From Oscillospiraceae bacterium (GTDB taxonomy: Bacteria > Bacillota > Clostridia > Oscillospirales > Ruminococcaceae), in assembly GCA_017505635.1 (NCBI GenBank), contig JAFVOU010000040.1, positions 1-64,000 of the forward strand: a stretch of 64,000 nt of DNA, written 5' to 3'. Below are positions 54,815 through 63,387 of this stretch, one piece after another. Position 1 is the stretch's first letter. The number at the start of each line of letters is the position of its first letter. The translations under genes and the position numbers were made by a program. The notes beneath the pieces are model-generated. The model was not told where the DNA came from. It did no database searches and saw only the letters and a list, made by a program, of their open reading frames with translations.

Positions 54815-55447
54815 TTGGCAAAAATCAAACTTACTAAAAACGAGTTAAAGGTACAAAAAGATGCTCTCAAAATGTACCGGAGATATTTGCCTACTCTGAC
54901 ACTTAAAAAACAGCAGCTTCAGGCGGAAATCCGCACAATTGAAGCCAAGGCCAAGGCAGTAAGAGCGGAGAAAGAAGCACTTGAAAAAGGCTTCCACTCC
55001 TGGATTGCTGTATTCTGTGAAAAAGAAGCTTTTCCTGAAGGTGTAATCACTGTAAGTAATATACGCAAAGGTATGGGAAATATTGCAGGTGTTGCAATTC
55101 CTACTTTTGACGGAGCAGATTTTTCCAGAGGCGATTACGACTTGTATGAAACTCCACTCTGGGTTGACATAGCTGCAAACCATATGGAAAAAGCAATGTC
55201 ACTTGACCTTGAGGCAGAAGTGTTGGATGAACAGGTCAGACTTCTGGAGGCAGAGCTTCGTTCTACCTCCCAGAGAGTTAACTTGTTCGAAAAGGTTAAA
55301 ATCCCTGAAACAGAAGAGAATATCAAAAAGATATCTATTTATATGGCGGACCAGCAGGTTAATGCTGTTGTTCGTTCCAAAATTTCAAAACGCAAGGTAG
55401 CAATCAGAAATGCTGCAGCTTCCGAAAGTGAGGTGTACTCGTTATGA
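54815..55447 (+). CDS. ntpD: V-type ATP synthase subunit D (central stalk)
   Basis: 210 residues, two long helices forming the rotor shaft (Leu-Thr-Lys-Asn-Glu-Leu-Lys ... and a C-terminal coiled coil with Asn-Leu-Phe-Glu-Lys-Val-Lys-Ile-Pro). Start is TTG at 54815 with GGGGGA upstream. The end overlaps ntpI by four bases (ATGA). Subunit F, its usual partner, is not in the operon. Confidence 0.92.
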   Translation: MAKIKLTKNELKVQKDALKMYRRYLPTLTLKKQQLQAEIRTIEAKAKAVRAEKEALEKGFHSWIAVFCEKEAFPEGVITVSNIRKGMGNIAGVAIPTFDGADFSRGDYDLYETPLWVDIAANHMEKAMSLDLEAEVLDEQVRLLEAELRSTSQRVNLFEKVKIPETEENIKKISIYMADQQVNAVVRSKISKRKVAIRNAAASESEVYSL

Positions 55448-57363
55448 TTGTACCTATGAAGAAAGTATCCCTTATTATTATGGGGGATAAAAAAGCTGAT
55501 ACTCTTAAAAAACTTCGCAAAATGGGCCTTATGCACATCGAAATGACCGAAGGTACAGGCGGCCGCATAAGCGAGCTTAAAGAGCAGATTTCTATGATTG
55601 AAAACAGTATTTTCAGCATAGAAGAAAAAGTAAAGAAAAACAAAGAAGTAAATGATGTGACTGATGCTGAAGCAATCGCAGCTGCAAAAGAAGTTGCTGT
55701 TCTTGCAGAAAGCAAAAAAACATATCAGGCAGAACAGATTTCACTTAAAACAGAAATCGAACGTCTTAAAGACTGGGGCGATATCGAACCTGAAAAGATT
55801 AAATATCTTGCATCAAAAGGTGTTGATATTGCAATTTACGAAATACCAAAAGCAGATTACGAAACTTTGGGCGAAAATGTAAAAACAATCCGTCTTGAAG
55901 AAACAAAAACTTCTGTAAAATGCCTTGTAATCAAAACAGGTGCAGAAGAAGAGGAAGAAGTTCTTGCACGTATTAACAACTACCGTTTTGAATTTCCAAA
56001 AATGTCAACTGCAGAAATGCAGGCAAAAATTGACGAACTGGAAGCATCCATCAGCAGCATAGATGAAAAAATAGTTTCTTATGCGGGTTATGTTAAAGGC
56101 ATGAAAAATGCCGTTAAAGCATATGAAAAAGAAATCGAATTTGAAGTTTATGCTACAGGTATGGCAGATGAAAGTCTGACAGACAACGGTGAAAGCAATC
56201 TTTCTGTTGCGTACTTTAAAGGCTATATTGAAGCAGAAAATATTGAAAGCTTTAAAGCGGCAGCAAAAGAAAATTGCTGGGGTATTGTTGTTGAAGATCC
56301 TACAGAAGAAGACAACGTACCTACAAAACTTAAAAACAACAAGTTTGTAAGTCTTATCTATCCTCTTACAGACTTCCTTAACACAATACCTGGATATTAC
56401 GAATATGACATTTCTGCCTGGTTCCTGGCATTTATCCTTGTATTCTTTGGTATGATTTTTGGTGACGGCGGATACGGTCTGATAATTACAGCAGTTGCCG
56501 CAGTTCCGATTGTAAAATCACTTGCTTCCAAAAAGCCGGCAGCACCGGTATTCCTTCTTATCGGTCTTTTTGGTCTGTCCACAATCATCTGGGGCACCCT
56601 TACATGCACATGGTTCGGTCTTACACCTGACCATTTGCCACAGTGGCTTAAAGGACTTTCCATTCCTGTAATTTCAAACGTATATGCAGATAAAATCTGG
56701 TATCCGTTCTGGACACAGGGCAAAGTTGGGCTTACAACAGCGCAGAATCTGCAGATATTCTGCTTTGTACTTGCACTTATTCAGTTGCTGATAGCTCACA
56801 TTAAATGTGCTATAACAAACAGAAAATCACTTAAAGTAGTGGGCGATATAGGTGCAGCAATCGAACTTATCGGTATGTTCTATGTTGTTCTCAGCTTTGT
56901 AGTAAGCGGCGAAGTTTTCAGTATGGGTCTTGTGATTAGTGGCATTCCTGTAGGTACAGTTGCTATCGTATTTGTTGCTGTAGGTTTTGTACTCAGCTTT
57001 ATATTTGCAAACTACGAAGGAAGCATTTTAAAATCTATACTCGAAAGTCTTACCAACATCGTTTCGGTATTGCTTGGTATATTCAACCTTTTCAGCGATA
57101 TCGTTTCTTATATACGTCTTTGGGCTGTAGGTCTTGCAGGTGCGGCAATTTCCGCAACAGTAAACGAACTTGCCGGTCCATTGTTTGGCAATTTCATGTT
57201 TATGATACTTGCTATTTTCCTTCTGGTGTTCGGTCACGGTCTCAACATGATTCTTAACGTTCTTTCTGTTATAGTTCATGGTATCCGTCTTAACACATTG
57301 GAATTCTCCTCACATCTTGGTATGTCGTGGAGCGGTCATAAATTTAAACCATTTGAAGAATAA
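55444..57363 (+). CDS. ntpI: V-type ATP synthase subunit I (a-type stator)
   Basis: 639 residues: a soluble coiled-coil N-terminal half (to about 315) and a C-terminal membrane half of seven or eight helices. The essential Arg is within the helix reading Ser-Tyr-Ile-Arg-Leu-Trp-Ala-Val-Gly-Leu-Ala-Gly. It forms the ion half-channels against the K ring. Confidence 0.95.
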   Translation: MIVPMKKVSLIIMGDKKADTLKKLRKMGLMHIEMTEGTGGRISELKEQISMIENSIFSIEEKVKKNKEVNDVTDAEAIAAAKEVAVLAESKKTYQAEQISLKTEIERLKDWGDIEPEKIKYLASKGVDIAIYEIPKADYETLGENVKTIRLEETKTSVKCLVIKTGAEEEEEVLARINNYRFEFPKMSTAEMQAKIDELEASISSIDEKIVSYAGYVKGMKNAVKAYEKEIEFEVYATGMADESLTDNGESNLSVAYFKGYIEAENIESFKAAAKENCWGIVVEDPTEEDNVPTKLKNNKFVSLIYPLTDFLNTIPGYYEYDISAWFLAFILVFFGMIFGDGGYGLIITAVAAVPIVKSLASKKPAAPVFLLIGLFGLSTIIWGTLTCTWFGLTPDHLPQWLKGLSIPVISNVYADKIWYPFWTQGKVGLTTAQNLQIFCFVLALIQLLIAHIKCAITNRKSLKVVGDIGAAIELIGMFYVVLSFVVSGEVFSMGLVISGIPVGTVAIVFVAVGFVLSFIFANYEGSILKSILESLTNIVSVLLGIFNLFSDIVSYIRLWAVGLAGAAISATVNELAGPLFGNFMFMILAIFLLVFGHGLNMILNVLSVIVHGIRLNTLEFSSHLGMSWSGHKFKPFEE

Positions 57364-57386
57364 TTTGATTTTAAAGGAGTATTATT

Positions 57387-57812
57387 ATGGATTTCGGAGC
57401 TTTAGGTACAGCTTTGGTTATGGGTATTGCTGCAACAGGTTCAGCAATTGGTATCGGCGCAGCTGGTCAGGCAGCAATTGGCGCATGGAAAAAATGTTAT
57501 ATGGTAAATAAAGTGGCACCATTTATTCTTACAGTTTTTGCTGGTGCTCCACTTACACAGACAATTTACGGCTTCCTTCTTATGCAGCAGATGAAATCTG
57601 CAAATGCTGACCCAGCATTCCTTCTTGGTCTTGGCATTTCTGCAGGTGTAGCTATGGCACTTTCCGCTGTTGCACAGGGTAAAGCAGGTGCTGCAGGTGC
57701 AGACGCTCTTGCAGAAACAGGCAAAGGTTTCTCACAGTACATCACTGTTGTTGGTCTTTGTGAAACAGTTGCTTTGTTCGCACTCGTTTTCAGCATGGTT
57801 GCTCTCGGTTAA
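57387..57812 (+). CDS. ntpK: V-type ATP synthase subunit K (rotor ring), Na+-type binding site
   Basis: 141 residues, four membrane helices (a doubled hairpin). Only the second hairpin has the carboxylate, Glu126. Thr57, Gln58 and Gln97 occupy the places of Thr64, Gln65 and Gln110, the Na+ ligands with Glu139 in Enterococcus hirae NtpK. This predicts a Na+-translocating ring, although a chemical test is needed because some rings accept both ions. AAAGGAG precedes the ATG; terminator follows. Confidence 0.95.
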   Translation: MDFGALGTALVMGIAATGSAIGIGAAGQAAIGAWKKCYMVNKVAPFILTVFAGAPLTQTIYGFLLMQQMKSANADPAFLLGLGISAGVAMALSAVAQGKAGAAGADALAETGKGFSQYITVVGLCETVALFALVFSMVALG

Positions 57813-57863
57813 TTCAAGTCATCAAAAGACGGCATATAATATGTCGCAATTAAATCAAAATGG

Positions 57864-57894
57864 AAATCCACCGGTTTGTTCGACCGGTGGATTT
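57864..57894 (+). terminator. Terminator of the V-type ATPase operon
   Basis: Perfect 12-bp stem AAATCCACCGGT / ACCGGTGGATTT with a 7-base loop and T-rich tail. Confidence 0.92.
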
Positions 57895-57996
57895 TTATTT
57901 TGCAAAAGTATAATGACATTATTTATTTTAACAGCAATCTGTATTTACATTATAGAATAAAAAAATGATGCAATCATTAAAATAGATTGCGCACTA

Positions 57997-58025
57997 TTGA
58001 AAATTTAAAGCTGAAATAATATAAT
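57997..58025 (+). promoter_or_regulatory. Promoter of the surface protein gene
   Basis: TTGAAA (57997-58002), 17-base spacer, consensus TATAAT (58020-58025). About 60 bases to the ATG. Confidence 0.75.
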
Positions 58026-58087
58026 TATACTAGTATATTATGCAATTTTTTATAAATATAGCCAATATAACCAAAGGAGAAATAATC

Positions 58088-58912
58088 ATGTTAAAACGTA
58101 TAGTTTCTATGATGATTTCTGTTGTTATGGTGTTTTCGTATTTTGCACCAGCAGTATATGCTGTTGAAGGTGCACCGATAATTGTGACACAGGAAACAAT
58201 AGAAGATACTGAAAACACATCAGAGGAATCAGCATCAGATGTTCTGCAAACAGGGCAGGAACAGACTGAATCTGAGGACGTGTCATCAGAAACACAGATT
58301 ACAACAGAAACAACAAAAGTGGATGAGTCTGCAGAAGAATCTTCTTTAAACGAGGTTGCAGACATTCAGCTTGTAATCGATGAACACGGCACAAAAATCA
58401 CATCCGGCAGCTGCGGGGATAATGCGGTATATGCAGTCTATGATACAGACAGCGACGGCACAGGAGACAGACTTGTTATCAGCGGTAGCGGAACAATGAC
58501 AAGCAGTCTGTGGGCTGAGTATGCATCGGATATCAGAACAGTTGTTATAGAAGAAGGCATAACATCTGTAGGACCAATGGCATTCAAGGATTTTGGTTCA
58601 CTTACAGATATAACAATGCCAGCAGGTATAACAGTTATCAGCGATGCAAGACCAACAGTAACAGTAAAAATCGGTACAACAGGTAAACCAGTCATCAGCT
58701 GGAATAAGGTTGAAGGTGCTGTAAAATATCAGATTTACCGTTCCACAGCACAGAATGGTACATATACTCTGATTAACACAGTGGCAGGAACAAGCACAAC
58801 AAACAAAAATGCTGTAAAAGGCAAAAAATATTTCTACAAAGTTGTGGCAGTGCACAGCAACACAAATGCAAACAGTGCATACAGCACAGTTGTAAGCATT
58901 ACTTCAAAATAA
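58088..58912 (+). CDS. Secreted protein with partial BspA-type leucine-rich repeat and fibronectin III-like domain
   Basis: 274 residues from an ATG preceded by AAAGGAG. Signal peptide to about residue 27 (Ala-Val-Tyr-Ala). Then an acidic, Thr/Ser/Glu-rich linker to about 95. Next is a BspA/LRR_5-like start (Ser-Gly-Ser-Cys-Gly-Asp ... Leu-Val-Ile-Ser-Gly-Ser-Gly-Thr-Met) with a single repeat (Ile-Glu-Glu-Gly-Ile-Thr-Ser-Val-Gly ... Ala-Phe). A fibronectin III-like domain closes it (Trp-Asn-Lys-Val-Glu-Gly-Ala-Val-Lys-Tyr-Gln-Ile-Tyr-Arg-Ser). Family members usually have many repeats, so this one looks shortened. No sortase motif or anchor is seen. Confidence 0.85.
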   Translation: MLKRIVSMMISVVMVFSYFAPAVYAVEGAPIIVTQETIEDTENTSEESASDVLQTGQEQTESEDVSSETQITTETTKVDESAEESSLNEVADIQLVIDEHGTKITSGSCGDNAVYAVYDTDSDGTGDRLVISGSGTMTSSLWAEYASDIRTVVIEEGITSVGPMAFKDFGSLTDITMPAGITVISDARPTVTVKIGTTGKPVISWNKVEGAVKYQIYRSTAQNGTYTLINTVAGTSTTNKNAVKGKKYFYKVVAVHSNTNANSAYSTVVSITSK

Positions 58913-58949
58913 CAATTTAATGTATAACAGTATGCAAACCATACAAAGT

Positions 58950-58980
58950 AAAACCGCCCGGATATTTTCCGGGCGGTTTT
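58950..58980 (+). terminator. Terminator of the surface protein gene
   Basis: Perfect 12-bp stem AAAACCGCCCGG / CCGGGCGGTTTT with a 7-base loop. Between the gene end (58912) and the integrase (59314) the DNA holds this hairpin, the tRNA-Ala promoter, the truncated tRNA, a second hairpin and a tandem repeat, with no further gene. Confidence 0.92.
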
Positions 58981-59003
58981 ATCATTCTGCTTGTATAATT
59001 TTA

Positions 59004-59032
59004 TTGATTTTTATAAAGAGATATGATATAAT
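59004..59032 (+). promoter_or_regulatory. Promoter of the interrupted tRNA-Ala gene
   Basis: TTGATT (59004-59009), 17-base spacer, consensus TATAAT (59027-59032), about 75 bases before the tRNA start. Confidence 0.7.
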
Positions 59033-59107
59033 AGTTCAGTAAAATTAATGGTGATTATAAGGGCTGTTTTGCGACGGTTAAAAACCTTTTAAGCACATTA
59101 CTGATTT

Positions 59108-59154
<47 letters not shown>

Positions 59155-59188
59155 AGTAAAACCCTAGAAATATAAAATTATGCATTTT

Positions 59189-59220
59189 AAAGTATTGAAG
59201 ACTATGTTTTTCAATACTTT
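59189..59220 (+). terminator. Hairpin with T-run after the truncated tRNA
   Basis: AAAGTATTGAA / TTCAATACTTT stem followed by TTTTATTTTT. It may stop transcription from the tRNA promoter before the integrase. Confidence 0.75.
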
Positions 59221-59257
59221 TTTTATTTTTATAAGCTGTTTAAATGTGATTTTAGCA

Positions 59258-59281
59258 AAAAAGCACACTAAAAAGCACACT
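59258..59281 (+). repeat. Two exact tandem copies of AAAAAGCACACT
   Basis: 12-base direct repeats, head to tail (59258-59269 and 59270-59281), 33 bases before the integrase start. Spacing and position fit arm-type binding sites of the integrase. Confidence 0.7.
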
Positions 59282-59313
59282 GTTGTTATGAATTCCTTTA
59301 AGAAAGGAATATT

Positions 59314-60519
59314 ATGGCAACAATTATTGAAAACAAAAAGGGTGGCAAAATAGTATCGTATAAGTTCAGAACATATCTTGGCAAGGATGAGTTTGGCAAA
59401 CAAGTGATGCGATATACTACATGGAAACCCAGTGAAAAGCTGACACCATCAAAGTATCAGAAAGCTGCCGAGAAAGCCGCTGCTGAATGGGAAAAAACAG
59501 TAAGGCAAGAATATGAGAAAGACCTTGAGAATCCTGAAAGAGTAGTTGAACGCAATATACAACTAACTCGTACAGAGTTCACACAATTTGTTAATGGTGT
59601 ATGGTTTCCTGTATTTGTGTGTGATGGCAACCATAAAGCTACAACCATAGAGTTCTATCAGCACATTACCAATAAAATCAATGAATACTTTAAAGGCAGA
59701 GCATTACAGACTATTACGGGTATAGAAATTCAGAAATACCTGATATATCTCCGTACTGAATATAAAACATCACAGGGGAAACCGCTGTCAGATAAAACAA
59801 TAAAACATCATTATTGTGTTCTAGCGTTGATTTTTGATTATGCTTTAAAACAGGATTTCATTTTAAAGAATCCTATGGATAAAGTGGATTGTCCTACATT
59901 AACAAAGAAAAAGGTTGATGCACTTACACAGGAACAGGTGCAGAAAATATTTGCTGATTTAAAGACATATCCTTTGGAATTTCAATGCATCATATACTTG
60001 TTTATCTTTACGGGAATACGAAGAGGGGAACTGTTAGGATTACAATGGCAGGATATTGATTTCAAAGCTAAAACAATAAGTATACAGCGTAATGTTACAT
60101 ACACAACTCTTTCTGGAATAAGCGTAAACACACCAAAAACAAGCAATAGTATCAGGGTTATACCTATTACTGATTTTGTAATAGAACGCTTAAATGACTT
60201 GAAAAGCTTAAGTCCACAAGTAAAAAATGAACATTATATATTTCACAGCATTGAATCAGCACTTGTTCCACGTTACCCTGATACAGTAACCAAAAGAATA
60301 AAACTGTTTATGAAAAACAATGGTCTGCCTGATATGTCACCACATGACCTGCGCCACACTTGTGCAACACTTATGTTGAGCAGTGGGGCAGACATTAAAA
60401 GCATACAGGAGATTCTTGGACATACAAATTCAAGTACCACATTGAACTTTTATGTAGGTGCTGATTTAAACAGAATGCAAAATGCTGTTTCAAAAATGGG
60501 GGAAATATTTAACTTATAA
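59314..60519 (+). CDS. int: Tyrosine-type site-specific integrase
   Basis: 401 residues: an N-terminal arm-binding domain (about 1-65), a SAM-like core-binding domain (about 90-190) and the catalytic domain. The catalytic set is complete: Arg236 (Thr-Gly-Ile-Arg-Arg-Gly-Glu), His344 and Arg347 (Pro-His-Asp-Leu-Arg-His), His370 (Leu-Gly-His) and nucleophile Tyr380. This is the Tn916/phage-type integrase of Firmicutes. AAAGGAA precedes the ATG. It lies next to the truncated tRNA-Ala and is likely to have inserted the element there. Confidence 0.95.
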   Translation: MATIIENKKGGKIVSYKFRTYLGKDEFGKQVMRYTTWKPSEKLTPSKYQKAAEKAAAEWEKTVRQEYEKDLENPERVVERNIQLTRTEFTQFVNGVWFPVFVCDGNHKATTIEFYQHITNKINEYFKGRALQTITGIEIQKYLIYLRTEYKTSQGKPLSDKTIKHHYCVLALIFDYALKQDFILKNPMDKVDCPTLTKKKVDALTQEQVQKIFADLKTYPLEFQCIIYLFIFTGIRRGELLGLQWQDIDFKAKTISIQRNVTYTTLSGISVNTPKTSNSIRVIPITDFVIERLNDLKSLSPQVKNEHYIFHSIESALVPRYPDTVTKRIKLFMKNNGLPDMSPHDLRHTCATLMLSSGADIKSIQEILGHTNSSTTLNFYVGADLNRMQNAVSKMGEIFNL

Positions 60520-60522
60520 TAT

Positions 60523-60544
60523 AAAGGGGGGAAATTCCCCCTTT
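60523..60544 (+). terminator. Terminator of the integrase gene
   Basis: AAAGGGGG / CCCCCTTT stem with loop GAAATT and a T-run. The 170 bases between it and hsdM hold only AT-rich DNA with TATACT and TATAAT words near 60675-60687, probably the hsdM promoter region. Confidence 0.85.
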
Positions 60545-60718
60545 TTTCTTTTGCCTGAAAATATCGCAAAACATCAATAAATCATTAATCAAATATGTTG
60601 TTGTTTTTCGGCAAAATAATCGTAGAAGTTACACAATATATAGGTTTTCCCTTTTAAAAAAAGATGTTGTATGCTATACTTTATAATGTATAAATATATT
60701 TAAAATAAGAGGTTACTT

Positions 60719-62221
60719 ATGGTTATAGGCGAACTTAGAAATAAAATAGACAGTCTTTGGGATATGTTTGCGGCAGGTGGTCTTGCAAATCCTTTGGATG
60801 TAATTGAACAGATAACATACCTTATGTTTATCCACGACCTTGATAAATCTGATATTATGCGAGAAAAAGAAAGCGTAATGCTTGGTTTGCCTTATGACAG
60901 CATCTTTGCAGGTGAAGTATCTATCGGTGACAGAACCATTGAAGGCAGACAGCTTAAATGGTCATTCTTCAAGGATATTGATGCAAGAAGAATGTACGCA
61001 ATAGTGCAGGAATGGGTTTTCCCTTTTATCAAAAATCTGCACAGCGACAAAAACAGTGCTTACTCCAAATATATGGATGATGCCATTTTCAAAATTCCAA
61101 CACCGCTGCTGCTTTCAAAGGTTATTGATGCACTGGATAAAATATTTGACCTTATGGAAAGAGCACAGAAAGAAGATGCTGATATCACAGGTGATGTATA
61201 CGAATATCTTCTTTCCAAAATTTCCAGCAGTGGTCTTAATGGTCAGTTCCGCACACCTCGTCATATTATCAAAATGATTGTTGAAATGATGCAGCCAAAG
61301 CCAACAGATGTTATCTGCGACCCGGCTTGTGGCACAGGCGGCTTTTTGGTGACAGCTGGTGAATATCTGCGTGAACACCACAAGGAAGAAATTTTCTTTA
61401 ACCGCATTAACCGTGACCACTATATGAACCATATGTTTCATGGCTATGATATGGACAGAACAATGCTGCGTATTGGTGCTATGAATATGATGAAGCACGG
61501 TGTGGACAACCCATATATTGAGTACCGCGACAGCCTTTCTGACCAAAACCCTGACCACGACAAATATACCCTTATTCTTGCAAACCCACCTTTTAAAGGC
61601 AGTCTGGACTATGATATCGTTGCGGCTGATTTGCTTAAAGTTTGCAAAACCAAGAAAACAGAGCTGCTGTTCCTTGCTTTGTTCCTGCGTATGCTTAAAG
61701 TTGGCGGCAGATGTGCATGTATCGTTCCTGATGGCGTGCTGTTTGGTTCTTCCAATGCTCATAAAGCAATCAGAAAAGAAATTATCGATGGCAACAGACT
61801 GGAAGCCGTTATCTCTATGCCAAGTGGTGTTTTCAAACCTTATGCAGGTGTTTCCACAGCCATACTTGTGTTTACCAAAACAGGTCACGGCGGCACAGAC
61901 AATGTGTGGTTTTATGATATGCAGGCAGACGGTTTAAGCCTTGATGACAAACGCACACCTGTGGCAGAAAACGATATTTCTGATATTATCGAAAGATTCC
62001 ATAATCTTGACAAGGAAACAGACAGGGAAAGAACAGAACAATCTTTCTTTGTGCCAAAACAGGAAATTGTTGATAATGGTTATGATTTGTCTATAAACAA
62101 ATATAAAAAGACAGAATATGTAGCGGTGGAATATCCGTCCACAACCGAAATTATGGCACAGCTCCACGAACTGGAAATTGAGATTACAAAAGGCTTGGCA
62201 GAGCTGGAGGAGATGCTGTAG
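60719..62221 (+). CDS. hsdM: Type I restriction-modification system DNA methyltransferase subunit M
   Basis: 500 residues. Helical HsdM N-terminal domain, then a class gamma N6-adenine methyltransferase: SAM motif Asp-Pro-Ala-Cys-Gly-Thr-Gly-Gly at 201-208 and catalytic Asn-Pro-Pro-Phe at 289-292. It methylates host DNA as part of M2S and R2M2S complexes. GAGG precedes the ATG. Followed 15 bases later by an unknown gene instead of directly by hsdS. The hsdR gene must lie beyond the window, if present. Confidence 0.95.
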   Translation: MVIGELRNKIDSLWDMFAAGGLANPLDVIEQITYLMFIHDLDKSDIMREKESVMLGLPYDSIFAGEVSIGDRTIEGRQLKWSFFKDIDARRMYAIVQEWVFPFIKNLHSDKNSAYSKYMDDAIFKIPTPLLLSKVIDALDKIFDLMERAQKEDADITGDVYEYLLSKISSSGLNGQFRTPRHIIKMIVEMMQPKPTDVICDPACGTGGFLVTAGEYLREHHKEEIFFNRINRDHYMNHMFHGYDMDRTMLRIGAMNMMKHGVDNPYIEYRDSLSDQNPDHDKYTLILANPPFKGSLDYDIVAADLLKVCKTKKTELLFLALFLRMLKVGGRCACIVPDGVLFGSSNAHKAIRKEIIDGNRLEAVISMPSGVFKPYAGVSTAILVFTKTGHGGTDNVWFYDMQADGLSLDDKRTPVAENDISDIIERFHNLDKETDRERTEQSFFVPKQEIVDNGYDLSINKYKKTEYVAVEYPSTTEIMAQLHELEIEITKGLAELEEML

Positions 62222-62236
62222 TACAAAGGAGAAAAC

Positions 62237-63331
62237 ATGGTATTAAATTATTATTATACTTTATTAACAGATGAAGACAAGAAAGAAATTAGCAGCATTT
62301 GTGAAAATATAAATATATACTTCAACCCACATAAATTAGTTACAACAAATGCTTCTATAGATATGTTAGTTGATGGGATTGTGGCTTTTTTTACCAGAGA
62401 TGAAATGACAGCATTATTGAATGGTGTTAATGGTATACAATTATTAGTTAAACTTTTGGAAAAGATGAAAAGAATATCCATCAAAAAACAATCTGAAAAA
62501 ATAAATATTTGGAATAACCATAAAATAAATGTTTCTTTTAAAGTTGAAAATGGTACAATTCTTTTTCCTGATAATTTTGATAACATAAATCCGGATTATT
62601 ATGTTTTTACATCATCATTTCTTGCACAAGAAACTGCAAAAAAATCACAAGAACCATTTGTTGTAAGTTTAAAAGAAGAAGAAATAGTAGTTGAATGTGA
62701 AGAAGAATTTATAAATTACTATTCTACAAAAGGACAGTCACCAAAAGAGATATTTGATTATAACAAACTTGCTGAAGCTATTGTAAAAGCACAGCAAAAA
62801 GCAGATAAAATAGAAAAAGAAAAATTGATAGCAGAAGAAAAAAAGAAGCACACGGAATTAATGGAAAAACGCAAAGAAGTGCTTGGAGAAAAAGATTTCT
62901 CATATATCGATAACAAAATTTGGAGAAAAATACGAGAATTTTTTAATGCCATAAAAGTGATTATAAAGATTTTGTTTTTAAATAAAGAAAACATGAAGTA
63001 TTTTAGTGCTGTTGATTCGTTAATAAAAACAGTAACTATAGGCGGAATCATGATTATTAGATTTATACTTTATGTAATGTCTATAATTATATTTGTGTGT
63101 GCTTTTTGTGGTGCAGATATTATACCTTGTATTTCAACTGCAATTGCAGTATTTATGTTCGCGCAACTTTTTAGGATAGCAGAAAACGAGATAGATTTGA
63201 TAACAAACAAAGAATATGTAGTAGCTGTTTGTGCTATAGTGATAACGGCATTATCTTTGATAATACCATGGATGTATAAAACAACAATAGCTGATTTGTT
63301 TGTTATTTTTAAAGATACATTTACAATTTAA
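62237..63331 (+). CDS. Unknown membrane protein with coiled coil, inserted between hsdM and hsdS
   Basis: 364 residues, not recognised. Residues 1-120 form a soluble alpha/beta-like region. Residues 176-218 are a Lys/Glu-rich coiled coil. Three hydrophobic helices follow at about 270-290, 293-312 and 328-346, the C-terminus being short. AAAGGAG precedes the ATG and the gene sits 15 bases after hsdM and about 55 before hsdS, so it is in the operon. It is distinctly more AT-rich than hsdM, suggesting separate acquisition. A membrane-linked defence role is possible but only inferred from the location. Confidence 0.8.
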   Translation: MVLNYYYTLLTDEDKKEISSICENINIYFNPHKLVTTNASIDMLVDGIVAFFTRDEMTALLNGVNGIQLLVKLLEKMKRISIKKQSEKINIWNNHKINVSFKVENGTILFPDNFDNINPDYYVFTSSFLAQETAKKSQEPFVVSLKEEEIVVECEEEFINYYSTKGQSPKEIFDYNKLAEAIVKAQQKADKIEKEKLIAEEKKKHTELMEKRKEVLGEKDFSYIDNKIWRKIREFFNAIKVIIKILFLNKENMKYFSAVDSLIKTVTIGGIMIIRFILYVMSIIIFVCAFCGADIIPCISTAIAVFMFAQLFRIAENEIDLITNKEYVVAVCAIVITALSLIIPWMYKTTIADLFVIFKDTFTI

Positions 63332-63387
63332 ATATGATAAATATTTTCAGTGATTAAATATTGGAATAATTTTGAAAAAGGTGCATT

